From Flavobacteriaceae bacterium GSB9 (lineage in GTDB: Bacteria; Bacteroidota; Bacteroidia; Flavobacteriales; Flavobacteriaceae), in the NCBI GenBank assembly GCA_022749295.1, contig CP062007.1:372001-436000 (forward strand): a stretch of 64,000 bases of DNA, written 5' to 3'. Below, in pieces: positions 1 to 9,724 of the stretch. Both the position numbers and the translations under genes were made by a program. Within the stretch, counting starts at the first letter, position 1. Every line of letters starts with the position of its first letter. A model generated the notes under the pieces. The model did no database searches. It worked only from the letters and a program-made list of their open reading frames with translations, and was not told the DNA's origin.

Positions 1-2
1 TG

Positions 3-1067
3 CGTATGTATTTAGAAAAAATGGATCCGACATACAAACCAGCCTTAGATAAGGCCATTCAATTTATTCTAAATAGCCAATATCCAAATGGAGGTTGGCC
101 ACAACGCTATCCCTTGCGCTTCGATTTTGAAAAACAAGGCTTTCCAGATTATACATCCTTTTATACTTTTAATGACGATGTTATTTGGGAAAATATCAAT
201 TTCCTTACGCAATGTTACCTCGTGTTGGGAGAGGCGCGTTTTCTCAAACCTATCTATAAAGGAATGAATTTTTATAAGATTTCACAGGATAGTTGCGGGG
301 CTTGGGGGCAACAGATTAATATGGAAATGAAAGCAGCTAGTGCTAGAACATATGAGCCCGAAGCTTTTTTGCCAAGTGCTACATGCGAAAATGCCTTGTT
401 GTTAATTAGATTTTATAAGATAACTGGCAATAAAAAATTTCTTGAAGGTGTTCCAAAAGCTATAAAATGGTTGGAAGAAAACATGCTTCCGGAAGAAAAA
501 CGAGAAGGTCACAGAACACATCCAACATTTGTAGACGCCAAAACCAACAAGCCTATATATGTGCATAGAAAAGGATCTAATGTAAAATATGGGCGCTATT
601 ATACAGATGATGACGACAAAAATTTACTTGCCCATTATTATGGTAAGGCTCATGTGCGTTTAACCGAACTAAAATATGAATATAAAAAAACTCTAGAACT
701 CACTAAGGAAGAGGTTGTTGCAGATTCGCCATTTACACCCAAAAGGTTTAACTTTGCAGAAACCCCACAGAGATATTACAATTTAAACAGACATGTCAAT
801 AATTTTAGGGTAGATGAATCTAGGGTGGAAGAGGTAATTAACCAGTTAGACGACAAAAATAGATGGCTCACAGACCGGGCATACATTAGTAATCCGTACC
901 TTGGAGATGGGACGAAGACAGATGAAACCGATCAATACGCAACAACAATGGTTGGAGATGAAACCGATACATCACCTTACCGAAGTACAACAGATCAAAA
1001 ATACATAGCAACAGGTACGTACATACGAAATATGAAACTGTTAATCAATTATATGAATTCGAATTAA
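3..1067 (+). CDS. Pectate lyase, PL10 family (5' partial)
   Basis: This is the C-terminal part of a family 10 polysaccharide lyase, which cleaves polygalacturonate by calcium-dependent beta-elimination. The frame stays open to the left window edge. The family hallmark PNGGWPQRYP lies only about 27 residues after the first in-frame ATG (position 6), so the true start, signal peptide and first alpha-hairpins are upstream. Later family-like stretches include NLNRHVNNF and GDETDTSPYR near the C-terminus. The gene lies 27 bp before a PL1 lyase on the same strand, so the two are probably co-transcribed. The family call is good; the N-terminus and localisation cannot be seen. Confidence 0.82.
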   Translation, partial: RMYLEKMDPTYKPALDKAIQFILNSQYPNGGWPQRYPLRFDFEKQGFPDYTSFYTFNDDVIWENINFLTQCYLVLGEARFLKPIYKGMNFYKISQDSCGAWGQQINMEMKAASARTYEPEAFLPSATCENALLLIRFYKITGNKKFLEGVPKAIKWLEENMLPEEKREGHRTHPTFVDAKTNKPIYVHRKGSNVKYGRYYTDDDDKNLLAHYYGKAHVRLTELKYEYKKTLELTKEEVVADSPFTPKRFNFAETPQRYYNLNRHVNNFRVDESRVEEVINQLDDKNRWLTDRAYISNPYLGDGTKTDETDQYATTMVGDETDTSPYRSTTDQKYIATGTYIRNMKLLINYMNSN

Positions 1068-1094
1068 ATTAAAAACAGACAAACAATTATTCCA

Positions 1095-3896
1095 ATGAAA
1101 AAAAATTATACCCCAAGAGTATTAAGTAGATGGTTTTTAATGCCTTTTCTTAGCCTAACATTTATGTTTTTTACTACTTGTTTTTTAGGTGTTTTTGCCC
1201 AAAATCCTGTAGTGAAAATTGATTTTGACCAAGGAGGAAGGCAAACATCAGAGGTAGGTGAACCTGGTTACACGCCGTGGGTTGTTACCAGTACATCTTC
1301 TGTTTCCGAAAGCGGAATAACCTTTACCCTTTCTAAATTCGGAAGTTTCGGTGATGGTTTAGGAACGGGTTGGTGGAAAGAAGGAATTCAATCTCCCAAC
1401 GATGCCAAGCTAGTAGGTGATGGTGCCAAAGTAGACGGCGGTACAGCAAACGATGGAGGACAATTGGAACTTCGTATTAGTGGTTTGGCTGAAGGCACAC
1501 ATTCTCTACTTGTATTTTTAAATCAGGTTAGCAGCGATGTCTACACTTATAGTCCAATCGATATTTCTGTTGATGGTAATTTGGTTGAGGATAATATTGT
1601 GCCAACTGTTAGGGCATTAACACCAGCTAGCTCAGCATCTGCATATTTAACGTTTGATGCTACCTCTGGTAATGATGTGGTTATTTTATTTTCAGCCGAA
1701 ACTTCTGGCTCAGAAGATGTAAAAAATGTAATGATAAATGGTTTTGAACTCAATACACCAAACATTTTTAACCAAGCGACAGATCCTATTCCTGCCCACA
1801 ACAATGAACATGCTGAATTGAGCTCGGGTAGTATTTTATTGCAATGGACTCCAGCTGATAGTGCTATTTCTCAGAATATTTATTTTGGTACCGATGAAAT
1901 AGCTGTTGCGAATGCTAACACCACTTCATCAGAATACATGGGAAATCAATATGTAGGAAATGATTCATACCAAGTGAACAGTTTGTATACTGGAGAAACA
2001 TACTTTTGGCGAATAGACCAAATAACCTCGGGTGGAGAGGTTACACAAGGTAATGTTTGGCGTTTTCGGCCAGCACAATTGGCGTTTCCAGGTGCAGAAG
2101 GTTATGGACGTTTTGCTCGTGGTGGTCGTGGCGGAAAAGTAGTGGTGGTCTCTAACCTAAATGATAGTGGTGTTGGTAGTTTGAGATATGCCGTCGAAAA
2201 CGTTACGGGGCCTAGAACTATTGTTTTTAATGTTTCTGGAATTATAGAGCTTTATTCACGTTTAGTTTGTAATACACCATATATAACCATTGCTGGCCAA
2301 ACGGCTCCTGGAAAAGGTGTTACCATTAAAGGAAGTTCTTTAGGTTTAGGAAGCCACGATATTATTGTGCAAAATATAAGGGTACGTTTGGGATATAATT
2401 GGAATGCCGATATGGGCGGTATGGGTCTAAAAGGTGACCACAATATTATAGACCACTGCTCTATTAGTTGGACCGTGGATGAGGCTATTAGTTCTCGTGA
2501 TGCCGGTAACGTAACGTTTCAACATTCTTTGGTTTCTGAAGCATTAAACGCTGCAGATCATTTAAATTATCCTTCTGGTACAGAACACGGTTATGCCGCT
2601 TCAATTGGAGGTGGCACAGGTAGTTTTCACCATAATTTATTGGCTCACAATTACGGTCGTAACTGGAGTTTAGCAGGTGGATTAGATGGCGGCGGTTTCT
2701 ATAAAGGATATCTAGATATAACCAATAACGTAGTATATAATTGGGGTTCAAGAACTACTGATGGAGGTGCCAAGGAAGTTAATTTTGTTGGAAACTATTA
2801 CAAACCTGGACCTGGTACAGAAAAAAAACAGTATGCTTTAATCATGGATCATGAAAATGTTGGAGAAGGTATGCAACGTGCTTTTTTTGAAGGTAATAAA
2901 ATGCTCGGGGTTTTTGACGAAACTAATCAAGAAGCAGGAAGGCTCTCTAGAGATTCTAATGGCGCTGATACGCAATATGAAACTTTTGTTAATAGCCCAT
3001 TTTTTCCTTCTTATGTAGAAACACAATCAGTAGATCATGCTTATAAATTGGTATTATCTGATGTTGGTTGTACGCAACCGGTTATGGATGACCACGATAA
3101 AAGGATGGTTACAGAAACTTTAGCGGGAACATATTCGGTTACAGGTAGCGTAACAGGTAAAAAAGGATTCCCTGATCGTGAGGCCGACTCTGGTGGCTAC
3201 GAAAACTATCCGTTTATAACGCGTCCGGCTGATTGGGATTCTGATAGTGATGGTTTGCCTAACTGGTACGAAACAATAATTGGGACTAACTTAAATTCTC
3301 CTGTTGGCGATTTTTCAGATGCTAATAACGATGGAGATTTGGACGGTTACACCAATCTTGATGATTATTTGCAATGGATGTCTTTACCACACTATAATTC
3401 AGTAAGTGGAGAAACCATCAATATAGATTTGCATGAATTATCTAGAGGTTTTGAGAGTAGTCCTTCGTATGAAGTTTCAAATGTTGTAAATGGTAGCATA
3501 AACTTAAATGGTAATATTTTAGAGTTTACGCCCAATGCAGAAGGGTTAGCATCTTTTGATTTTACAGTAACCGATTCTGAAAATGATAGCATGACAAGAA
3601 CTGTTAATATTCTAAATGGTTTTGATGTTGCTTTGGCGATTGAAGAGAAAATCATTGAAGACCTAAAAATTTGGCCAATACCAAATAACGGAACGTTTTC
3701 AATTAGAATGAAAAGTGATTTCGACCAGTCAGAATTTAAATTGTTTGACGTTTTAGGAAAAGAGATTTCCAACGGAATTATTGAAGCCAATCAAGCTAAC
3801 GAAATAAACGTTAGTTCAAAAGGTATTTTTGTTTTGAAGCTTATCGATTCAAAATCAAAACAAATATTACATACCCAAAAAATAATTGTTAAATAA
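1095..3896 (+). CDS. T9SS-secreted pectate lyase, PL1 family, multidomain
   Basis: This is a secreted polygalacturonate lyase of 933 residues. A signal peptide of about 36 residues ends at FAQ. Next come a beta-sandwich-like region (about 38-220), a fibronectin III-like module (about 225-325), and the PL1 right-handed beta-helix from about residue 330. The helix opens with AFPGAEGYGRFARGG and carries AGQTAPGKG and IIDHCSISW, typical of the Bacteroidetes PL1 branch. Around residues 713-760 lies an Asp-rich DSDSDGLPNWYE stretch resembling a thrombospondin-3/EF-hand calcium motif. The last ~80 residues (WPIPNNGTFSI ... ILHTQKIIVK) form a type A T9SS sorting domain. The chain is therefore predicted to cross the outer membrane by T9SS and stay cell-attached or be released. 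Confidence 0.88.
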   Translation: MKKNYTPRVLSRWFLMPFLSLTFMFFTTCFLGVFAQNPVVKIDFDQGGRQTSEVGEPGYTPWVVTSTSSVSESGITFTLSKFGSFGDGLGTGWWKEGIQSPNDAKLVGDGAKVDGGTANDGGQLELRISGLAEGTHSLLVFLNQVSSDVYTYSPIDISVDGNLVEDNIVPTVRALTPASSASAYLTFDATSGNDVVILFSAETSGSEDVKNVMINGFELNTPNIFNQATDPIPAHNNEHAELSSGSILLQWTPADSAISQNIYFGTDEIAVANANTTSSEYMGNQYVGNDSYQVNSLYTGETYFWRIDQITSGGEVTQGNVWRFRPAQLAFPGAEGYGRFARGGRGGKVVVVSNLNDSGVGSLRYAVENVTGPRTIVFNVSGIIELYSRLVCNTPYITIAGQTAPGKGVTIKGSSLGLGSHDIIVQNIRVRLGYNWNADMGGMGLKGDHNIIDHCSISWTVDEAISSRDAGNVTFQHSLVSEALNAADHLNYPSGTEHGYAASIGGGTGSFHHNLLAHNYGRNWSLAGGLDGGGFYKGYLDITNNVVYNWGSRTTDGGAKEVNFVGNYYKPGPGTEKKQYALIMDHENVGEGMQRAFFEGNKMLGVFDETNQEAGRLSRDSNGADTQYETFVNSPFFPSYVETQSVDHAYKLVLSDVGCTQPVMDDHDKRMVTETLAGTYSVTGSVTGKKGFPDREADSGGYENYPFITRPADWDSDSDGLPNWYETIIGTNLNSPVGDFSDANNDGDLDGYTNLDDYLQWMSLPHYNSVSGETINIDLHELSRGFESSPSYEVSNVVNGSINLNGNILEFTPNAEGLASFDFTVTDSENDSMTRTVNILNGFDVALAIEEKIIEDLKIWPIPNNGTFSIRMKSDFDQSEFKLFDVLGKEISNGIIEANQANEINVSSKGIFVLKLIDSKSKQILHTQKIIVK

Positions 3897-3911
3897 AAAT
3901 AAATACCAGTG

Positions 3912-3943
3912 CACACAACGGGTTTTAAAAAAGCCGTTGTGTG
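3912..3943 (+). terminator. Perfect 10-bp hairpin after PL1 gene
   Basis: CACACAACGG (3912-3921) is the exact reverse complement of CCGTTGTGTG (3934-3943), separated by a 12-nt loop with TTTTAAAA-type inner pairing. It is followed by the T-rich TATTGTTTTATG. It starts 15 nt after the PL1 stop codon and ends 46 nt before the next preferred start, so it fits an intrinsic or partial terminator. The T-tract is short and interrupted, so read-through is possible. Confidence 0.65.
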
Positions 3944-3989
3944 TATTGTTTTATGTAATGAATACATTAAAAAAGCTAAACTCCACTCT

Positions 3990-6900
3990 ATGAAAACCCG
4001 ATGGACAAAACATATAAAACATTGTGTTTTGTTATTTGTTCTAGCATGCCCATCTATTGCGTTTGTCCATTTTACTACAACAAAGAACTCACCAATACAT
4101 ATTACCAAAACAGGTCAGTTAGAATATAAAATTGAAGCTAACGGCGACCGCGTTCCAGATTATTCTTACTGTGGCTATAAAGCTTCAGAAAGCTCCATAC
4201 CCAATATTCCTGTGGTTTTGGCAATTGAGGAAACAAATGAAGATGCCACACGGTTAATACAATCGGCGATTGATTATGTATCCAATTTACCTTTAAATAA
4301 CCATGGATTTCGAGGAACAATTTTACTTAAACCAGGTACTTACAAAATAAGTGGTAGCCTAAAAATGTCCACAAGTGGTGTGGTGTTAAGAGGAAGTGAC
4401 TCTGGAGAAAACGGCACCAGACTTTTGGCAACAGGAATAGACAGGGCAACACTAATCCGGGTTATAGGTAAGAATAATAAAAATTTAAATCAACCTGTTG
4501 AACTTGAAGAAAAATACTTTCCTGTAAACACTTCGGTTCTAACCTTTACAGATAAGCACAATTTTGAGGTAGGCGATAAGATTATTATAAACCGACCATC
4601 AACCAAAGAATGGATCGAAAGCATTGGAGCCGGTAAAATTGGGGCTTATGTTGATTATCCGCTTACAGTTTGGGAGCCAGGAGATTTCGACATGAATTGG
4701 GATAGAGAGGTGGTTGCCGTTACTGAAAAATCCATAAGGCTTGATGCGCCTCTAACAAATGGATTAAATCCCGAATACGGAAAATCAACCGTTTCTAAGT
4801 ATAATTGGGATGGTCGAATTAACAATGTTGGCATTGAAAACCTACAATGTGTTTCCACCTTTAATGAGCCCAATAAAAAAGATGAAAACCACCGCTGGAT
4901 GGCCATTAGTATGGAAAACGTTTACGATTCTTGGGTACGCCGCGTTACTGCAAAAAACTTTGTGAGTTCGGCAGTTGCGATTTGGGACACCGCCAAGCGT
5001 ATTACCGTTGAAGATTGTAAATCGTTAAATCCAGTTGGCGAAATTGGCAATTACCGCCGGTATGCATTTCAAACACAAGGCCAGCAAATACTGTTTCAAC
5101 GTTGTTATGCCGAATATGGCTATCATGCCTTTTCAGTAGGCTTCACAACGCCGGGACCCAATGCATTTGTGCAGTGCTACTCTTACTTGCCGTATAATTT
5201 TAGTGGTGCTATTGGCGGTTGGTCAAGTGGTATTTTGTTTGATAAAATGACTGTTGATGGTGGTAGCATTAGTTTTGATTATCGCGATGTTGACGGGCAG
5301 GGCGGAGGTTGGAGCACCGCAAACTCTTTTAGCTGGCAAACTCGAGCAGCTAAAATTCACTTATCAAAACCGCCCGAAGCACAAAATTGGGCTTATGGGA
5401 GTTGGGGACAAGGTTACGGCGACGGACACCACGAATTGCAGCACACTTTTATAAAACCAGAGAGTTTGTTTTATGCCCAATTAGAAGCCCGTACAGGTGA
5501 AAAATCGATTGAGGAAGATAAAATTATGGTTTATGAAACGAGTAGTACCACGGCACCCATAACAGAATTGACTAAAGAGTACAGTGGACTGTCTAAATCA
5601 CCCGACTTGACAATGGACGTTTGGATTGATAAAATGATTGAAAAATATCCTATTGTTTCTGATACTTCCGATGCTTTAGAATGGGACAAAAGTAAAATTC
5701 TGAATAAAAGGGAACCAAAGAAAACAACTTTCCCCGTTGCAATTAAAAATGGAAAAATCACAATTAACGATAAAATAGTTTCTAATGGAAGAGACAGAAC
5801 TTCATTATGGAGAGGCTCCACAAGGCCATCGCAGTTAAAACGATCCCGACCTAATTTAGTGCGGTTTGTTCCTGGAAGGGAAGGACGTGGATTAACCGAT
5901 AATTTAGATACTTTGGTAGCCGATATGCAGATAAAAAATACCTCGGTAATGCAAAATTTTCCATCACTTTGGTATGAAAGAAGAAGGGACGATCACGCCA
6001 GGACACGACGTGCCGATGCCGATGTGTGGGCACCGTTTTATGAACAGCCGTTCAGTCGAAGTGGAGAAGGCGAGGCTTTTGATCGTTTGAGCAAATACGA
6101 TTTAACCAAATGGAACACGTGGTATTGGTTAAGGTTAAAGCAATTTACTGATTTAGCCGACGCAAATGGATTAATATTCATTCAAGAACATTACCTGCAA
6201 CACAATATAATTGAAGAAGGTGCGCATTGGACCGATTATCCTTGGCGAACCGCCAATAATATAAATAACACGCAATTTGCTGAAAACCCGCATTATGCTG
6301 GAGACAAGCGTATTTACATGGCTGAGGCGTTTTACGATACCACTAATGTAGCTAGGAAACAATTGCATAAGCAATATATCCAAAAAAGTTTGGATGAGTT
6401 TAAAGATAATACCAATATCATTCACCATTTGGGATGGGAATACACGGGGCCTGTTCATTTTGTTCAGTTTTGGTTGGATGAAATAGCCGCTTGGGAAAAG
6501 GAAAATAGCACAGATGTTTTGGTCATGTTGCCTGGAACGAAAGACATACAGGACGCTATTTTATCAGACGCAAAACGTTCTAAATTGGTAGATATTATAG
6601 ATATTATTCAATGGAAATATAGAGATGATGGTACATTATACGCACCTCCGGGCGGGGTAAGTTTGGCAGCGCGTCAATATGCAAGAATAATGAATCCCGG
6701 TAAAACGACTTTTGAGCAAATTTATAGGGCAGTATCAGAATATCGAACCAAATACCCTAAAAAGGCAGTAGTATTTTCACAGCGGGGCGCTCCGTTTTCT
6801 AATTGGGCCACATTTATGGCTGGAGGCTCGTTGGCATCATTGCCAGGAGTTAAAGACAACCAATTTTATAAAGATGCTGCTAACATGGAAAGTTATTCGG

Positions 6901-7139
6901 TGGAAAACAATCATTCGAAATCTTACGTGTTAGGAAAAAAAGGGCTTGGTTATATTATTTTCAGTGAGCAAAAGGAAGTTCAAATTGATTTAAAAAACGA
7001 TAAAAAAGATTACCGATTATTTTGGATCAATCCCGAAACGGGCCAAATAACACCCACCGAAACCGTTATAAATAGTTCAGTTAAACAACTGGAATTTCCA
7101 AACGAAGGCCTTATAGTGGCATGGCTTCGAAAACAATAA
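3990..7139 (+). CDS. Large two-part protein: beta-helix plus DUF6298-like domain
   Basis: The start is placed at the ATG at 3990 (MKTRWTKHIKHCVLLFVLACPSIAF, read here only as a signal peptide), because an in-frame ATG at 3909 would put a terminator hairpin inside the gene. The product is about 1049 residues. The N-terminal half resembles pectate-lyase-3-type beta-helices (GTILLKPGTYKISGSL, then NVGIENLQC and VEDCKSLNP rungs). The C-terminal ~430 residues are rich in Trp, Arg and Asp (WYERRRDDHARTRRADADVW, QEHYLQHNIIEEGAHW). They look like a TIM-barrel-type glycosidase module, which I recognise only tentatively as DUF6298. It starts 93 bp after the PL1 stop and ends 12 bp before the next gene. 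Its enzymatic activity is unknown; a role in pectin breakdown is inferred from context. Confidence 0.6.
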   Translation: MKTRWTKHIKHCVLLFVLACPSIAFVHFTTTKNSPIHITKTGQLEYKIEANGDRVPDYSYCGYKASESSIPNIPVVLAIEETNEDATRLIQSAIDYVSNLPLNNHGFRGTILLKPGTYKISGSLKMSTSGVVLRGSDSGENGTRLLATGIDRATLIRVIGKNNKNLNQPVELEEKYFPVNTSVLTFTDKHNFEVGDKIIINRPSTKEWIESIGAGKIGAYVDYPLTVWEPGDFDMNWDREVVAVTEKSIRLDAPLTNGLNPEYGKSTVSKYNWDGRINNVGIENLQCVSTFNEPNKKDENHRWMAISMENVYDSWVRRVTAKNFVSSAVAIWDTAKRITVEDCKSLNPVGEIGNYRRYAFQTQGQQILFQRCYAEYGYHAFSVGFTTPGPNAFVQCYSYLPYNFSGAIGGWSSGILFDKMTVDGGSISFDYRDVDGQGGGWSTANSFSWQTRAAKIHLSKPPEAQNWAYGSWGQGYGDGHHELQHTFIKPESLFYAQLEARTGEKSIEEDKIMVYETSSTTAPITELTKEYSGLSKSPDLTMDVWIDKMIEKYPIVSDTSDALEWDKSKILNKREPKKTTFPVAIKNGKITINDKIVSNGRDRTSLWRGSTRPSQLKRSRPNLVRFVPGREGRGLTDNLDTLVADMQIKNTSVMQNFPSLWYERRRDDHARTRRADADVWAPFYEQPFSRSGEGEAFDRLSKYDLTKWNTWYWLRLKQFTDLADANGLIFIQEHYLQHNIIEEGAHWTDYPWRTANNINNTQFAENPHYAGDKRIYMAEAFYDTTNVARKQLHKQYIQKSLDEFKDNTNIIHHLGWEYTGPVHFVQFWLDEIAAWEKENSTDVLVMLPGTKDIQDAILSDAKRSKLVDIIDIIQWKYRDDGTLYAPPGGVSLAARQYARIMNPGKTTFEQIYRAVSEYRTKYPKKAVVFSQRGAPFSNWATFMAGGSLASLPGVKDNQFYKDAANMESYSVENNHSKSYVLGKKGLGYIIFSEQKEVQIDLKNDKKDYRLFWINPETGQITPTETVINSSVKQLEFPNEGLIVAWLRKQ

Positions 7140-7151
7140 AATGAGTTAGAT

Positions 7152-9704
7152 ATGTTAAAATGCCAACCAACTAACCCCCACATATTGTTTACCATTTTTT
7201 TTCTTGGAGCATTATCTTGTTGTGTTTCCCAAACCCACATTGGGGATTTATATGATAATTTAGAATTCAACAATGACCATATTATTTATCAAGGAAAAAA
7301 AATACAGTTGGGTTCCAAAGCCTTTTTTATTGACGGACAGTTAACAGATGAAGAAGTCTCAAAACATCCATTTGTTTTTAATTCCATAAACGAAGCATCC
7401 AAACATTTAACAGACGGCAGCGAAACTGCGCCAATGATATTATTCATAGCGCCCTGGGTTTACTGGATTGATAATCCTGACAACCCCAAAATAAGAGTTC
7501 CAAAACCTGGCAACCCAGTTCCTTTCGGTTTAGAAATATCGTGCGAGTGGCTAAAATTCTATGGACTTTCCGACAACCCCGAAGATGTTGTTATCGCTTC
7601 AAACCGTGGACAAACCATGGGTGCGAAAGGCAATTTTACCATGCTGAATATTAAAGGCGATGGCACAAAAGTCGAAAACATCACATTCGGGAATTATTGC
7701 AACATCGATTTAGTGTATCCGCTAAACCCAGAATTGAACCGAGAAAAAAGAGGGTCGGCTATCGTGCAGGCACAGTTGGTGTTTTCCAACGGCGATAAGG
7801 TTTTTGTGAAAAATTCACGCTTTGTTAGTCGCTTGAATTTAGGGCCGTTTTGGGGAAGCAAACGCACGCTTTTTGAAGATTGTCATTTTGAAATGACCGA
7901 CGATGCCCTTAACGGAAGTGCGGTGTACCTTAACTGTACGTTCGATTTTTACTCCTCAAAACCATTTTACAGAACTGATGGTACGGGATCCGTATTTTTA
8001 AATTGTGATATTCGTGTATTTACCCGAGGCAATCAATATTTCACCAAAGCTGGAGGGCCAGTAGCAGCAGTTGATACGCAGTTTTCAGCAGACGAGTTGA
8101 ACTATATTGGATGGCGTGATAAACCCGATTTAGAGGCACGAAACTATCAATATCAAGTCCGTTTAAATAATGCCCCTTTGTACATAGGTAAAGAACATCC
8201 TTACGCTACCGTTGATATGTCGAACAAACAAGTGCTCGACGCCTATCGTTTTAATTACAATGGAAAAACGGTATACAACACCTATAATTTACTTCGTGGA
8301 AATGATGATTGGGACCCAATGGAGATTAAATTCACAGTTCAAGAAGCTGAAAAGGAAATCGGAAGAAATTTAACTGAAATACCGACACAATTAAAAATTG
8401 CTCCAACTAAAAGGAAATTAGAAACAGGCAAGGATAGTTTACTTTTAAAAACAACTGTAAATCGATTTGGTAATTATGAAGTCTCTAGAATACCAGTAAA
8501 ATGGAATATTTCGAAAGAATTTCAACCTTATGTTCAATTAAAACCAAATGCAGATGGCACGTGTTGGGTAATCCCTACTAATAACGAAAACCAAACCAAA
8601 CAGGTTATCGTCACGGCTTCAACAGTTTCTGGTTTGGAAGCGGCGTCTGTTTTTAAAATTTCACCTTCATTTTTGCCACCGCCTTCATTTTTAAAAGTTC
8701 CAAAAATCAGTAAAAAAAATGGCAAGTTAAGTGTAGATTACGTTTTAGACATGGACTTTGAAGATGAATCGCTAATCACTTGGTATCGTTGTGAAGACGC
8801 TCAAGGGAGCAACCCGATTGAAATTGCCGTTTCAAGGTTCAACAAGCCCATGAAGACCTATACCATTTCCGAAGGTGATATCGGTTATTTTATAAAAGTA
8901 AGTGTGTCACCCAACCATTTACGTTGCCACCCCGGAACTCCTAAACCTATGGTTTTCGGCAAAATAATAAAAGCAAAGGATTTCAAAGGCAATCCCAATG
9001 TTTTGATTCCTAATCTTGAAAATATGTCTGGAGCCTATCAACCAAAAGTTCTTCCAGGGTTTTGGACATTGGATAGTTATGCTCCAGTCGATACCAAAGC
9101 ATTTAATTGGGAGGGAGACAACTCACAGGCTCCTTGGTATTATGGTGAAGGCATTAACGGCGCTTCGGGTACAAAAGGTTTTGTGCAAAACATCAAAGGA
9201 GCGCGTATGCGGTACAAACCCGTTGGTGATGGTTTTGGTGATATGACAATTAGTTTTACGGCAGTACCAGCAAAAACAGCCGGGCAAGGTTTTAGCAGTG
9301 CCAGAATGCAGTACATGGACATCGGTATTAAAATGGATATCGACAATATGAATGGCTATGCGCTGCGATTAATACGCACCACCAAATACAGCGATGCTAT
9401 CGATTTTATTTTAATGAAATACGAAAACGGAAACGCTACGCCTATTAGCAAGCCGATTTCAGCATCCTGCTATCGTGGCCATTGTAAAATCACAATAAAG
9501 GTTATCGGGAAGACTTTAAAAGTTCATGCAGAAAACACTTCAGACTACTTTACAAAACACGATGAATCTGAAGTGGCCAGAGTAGTCGATTTGGAAGCTG
9601 AAATTTCATCTAGCCTTTATGGAGGAGTGAGTTTTCAGCACACAGGAACCGTTCGCGGTGGAGCTACTTTAATAAAAGATTTAAAAATAGAATGGCATTA
9701 TTAG
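7152..9704 (+). CDS. Beta-helix pectinesterase-like protein with C-terminal lectin-like domain
   Basis: This is an 850-residue exported protein; the N-terminus has a hydrophobic segment ending LGALSCCVSQ, compatible with a lipobox. Residues ~80-330 form a parallel beta-helix reminiscent of CE8 pectin methylesterases (APMILFIAPWVYWIDN, ASNRGQTMGAKGNFTML, then rungs with FVKNSRFVSRL and LFEDCHFEM). I do not see an unambiguous full CE8 catalytic set. The middle part (~400-620) holds Ig/FN3-like beta-sandwiches. The last ~220 residues (FWTLDSYAPVD ... GGVSFQHTGTVRGG) resemble a concanavalin-like binding domain. It lies 12 bp after the preceding gene and 20 bp before the GH43 start, so it is probably in the same transcript. 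Either an esterase or a non-catalytic pectin-binding helix is possible. Confidence 0.55.
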   Translation: MLKCQPTNPHILFTIFFLGALSCCVSQTHIGDLYDNLEFNNDHIIYQGKKIQLGSKAFFIDGQLTDEEVSKHPFVFNSINEASKHLTDGSETAPMILFIAPWVYWIDNPDNPKIRVPKPGNPVPFGLEISCEWLKFYGLSDNPEDVVIASNRGQTMGAKGNFTMLNIKGDGTKVENITFGNYCNIDLVYPLNPELNREKRGSAIVQAQLVFSNGDKVFVKNSRFVSRLNLGPFWGSKRTLFEDCHFEMTDDALNGSAVYLNCTFDFYSSKPFYRTDGTGSVFLNCDIRVFTRGNQYFTKAGGPVAAVDTQFSADELNYIGWRDKPDLEARNYQYQVRLNNAPLYIGKEHPYATVDMSNKQVLDAYRFNYNGKTVYNTYNLLRGNDDWDPMEIKFTVQEAEKEIGRNLTEIPTQLKIAPTKRKLETGKDSLLLKTTVNRFGNYEVSRIPVKWNISKEFQPYVQLKPNADGTCWVIPTNNENQTKQVIVTASTVSGLEAASVFKISPSFLPPPSFLKVPKISKKNGKLSVDYVLDMDFEDESLITWYRCEDAQGSNPIEIAVSRFNKPMKTYTISEGDIGYFIKVSVSPNHLRCHPGTPKPMVFGKIIKAKDFKGNPNVLIPNLENMSGAYQPKVLPGFWTLDSYAPVDTKAFNWEGDNSQAPWYYGEGINGASGTKGFVQNIKGARMRYKPVGDGFGDMTISFTAVPAKTAGQGFSSARMQYMDIGIKMDIDNMNGYALRLIRTTKYSDAIDFILMKYENGNATPISKPISASCYRGHCKITIKVIGKTLKVHAENTSDYFTKHDESEVARVVDLEAEISSSLYGGVSFQHTGTVRGGATLIKDLKIEWHY

Positions 9705-9724
9705 CCAATAAACTAAAACTAACT

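Noticed and set aside
3909-3989. N-terminal extension of the beta-helix/DUF6298-like gene
   Set aside because: The stretch encodes the hairpin and gives no signal peptide at its N-terminus, whereas the ATG at 3990 begins a good one.
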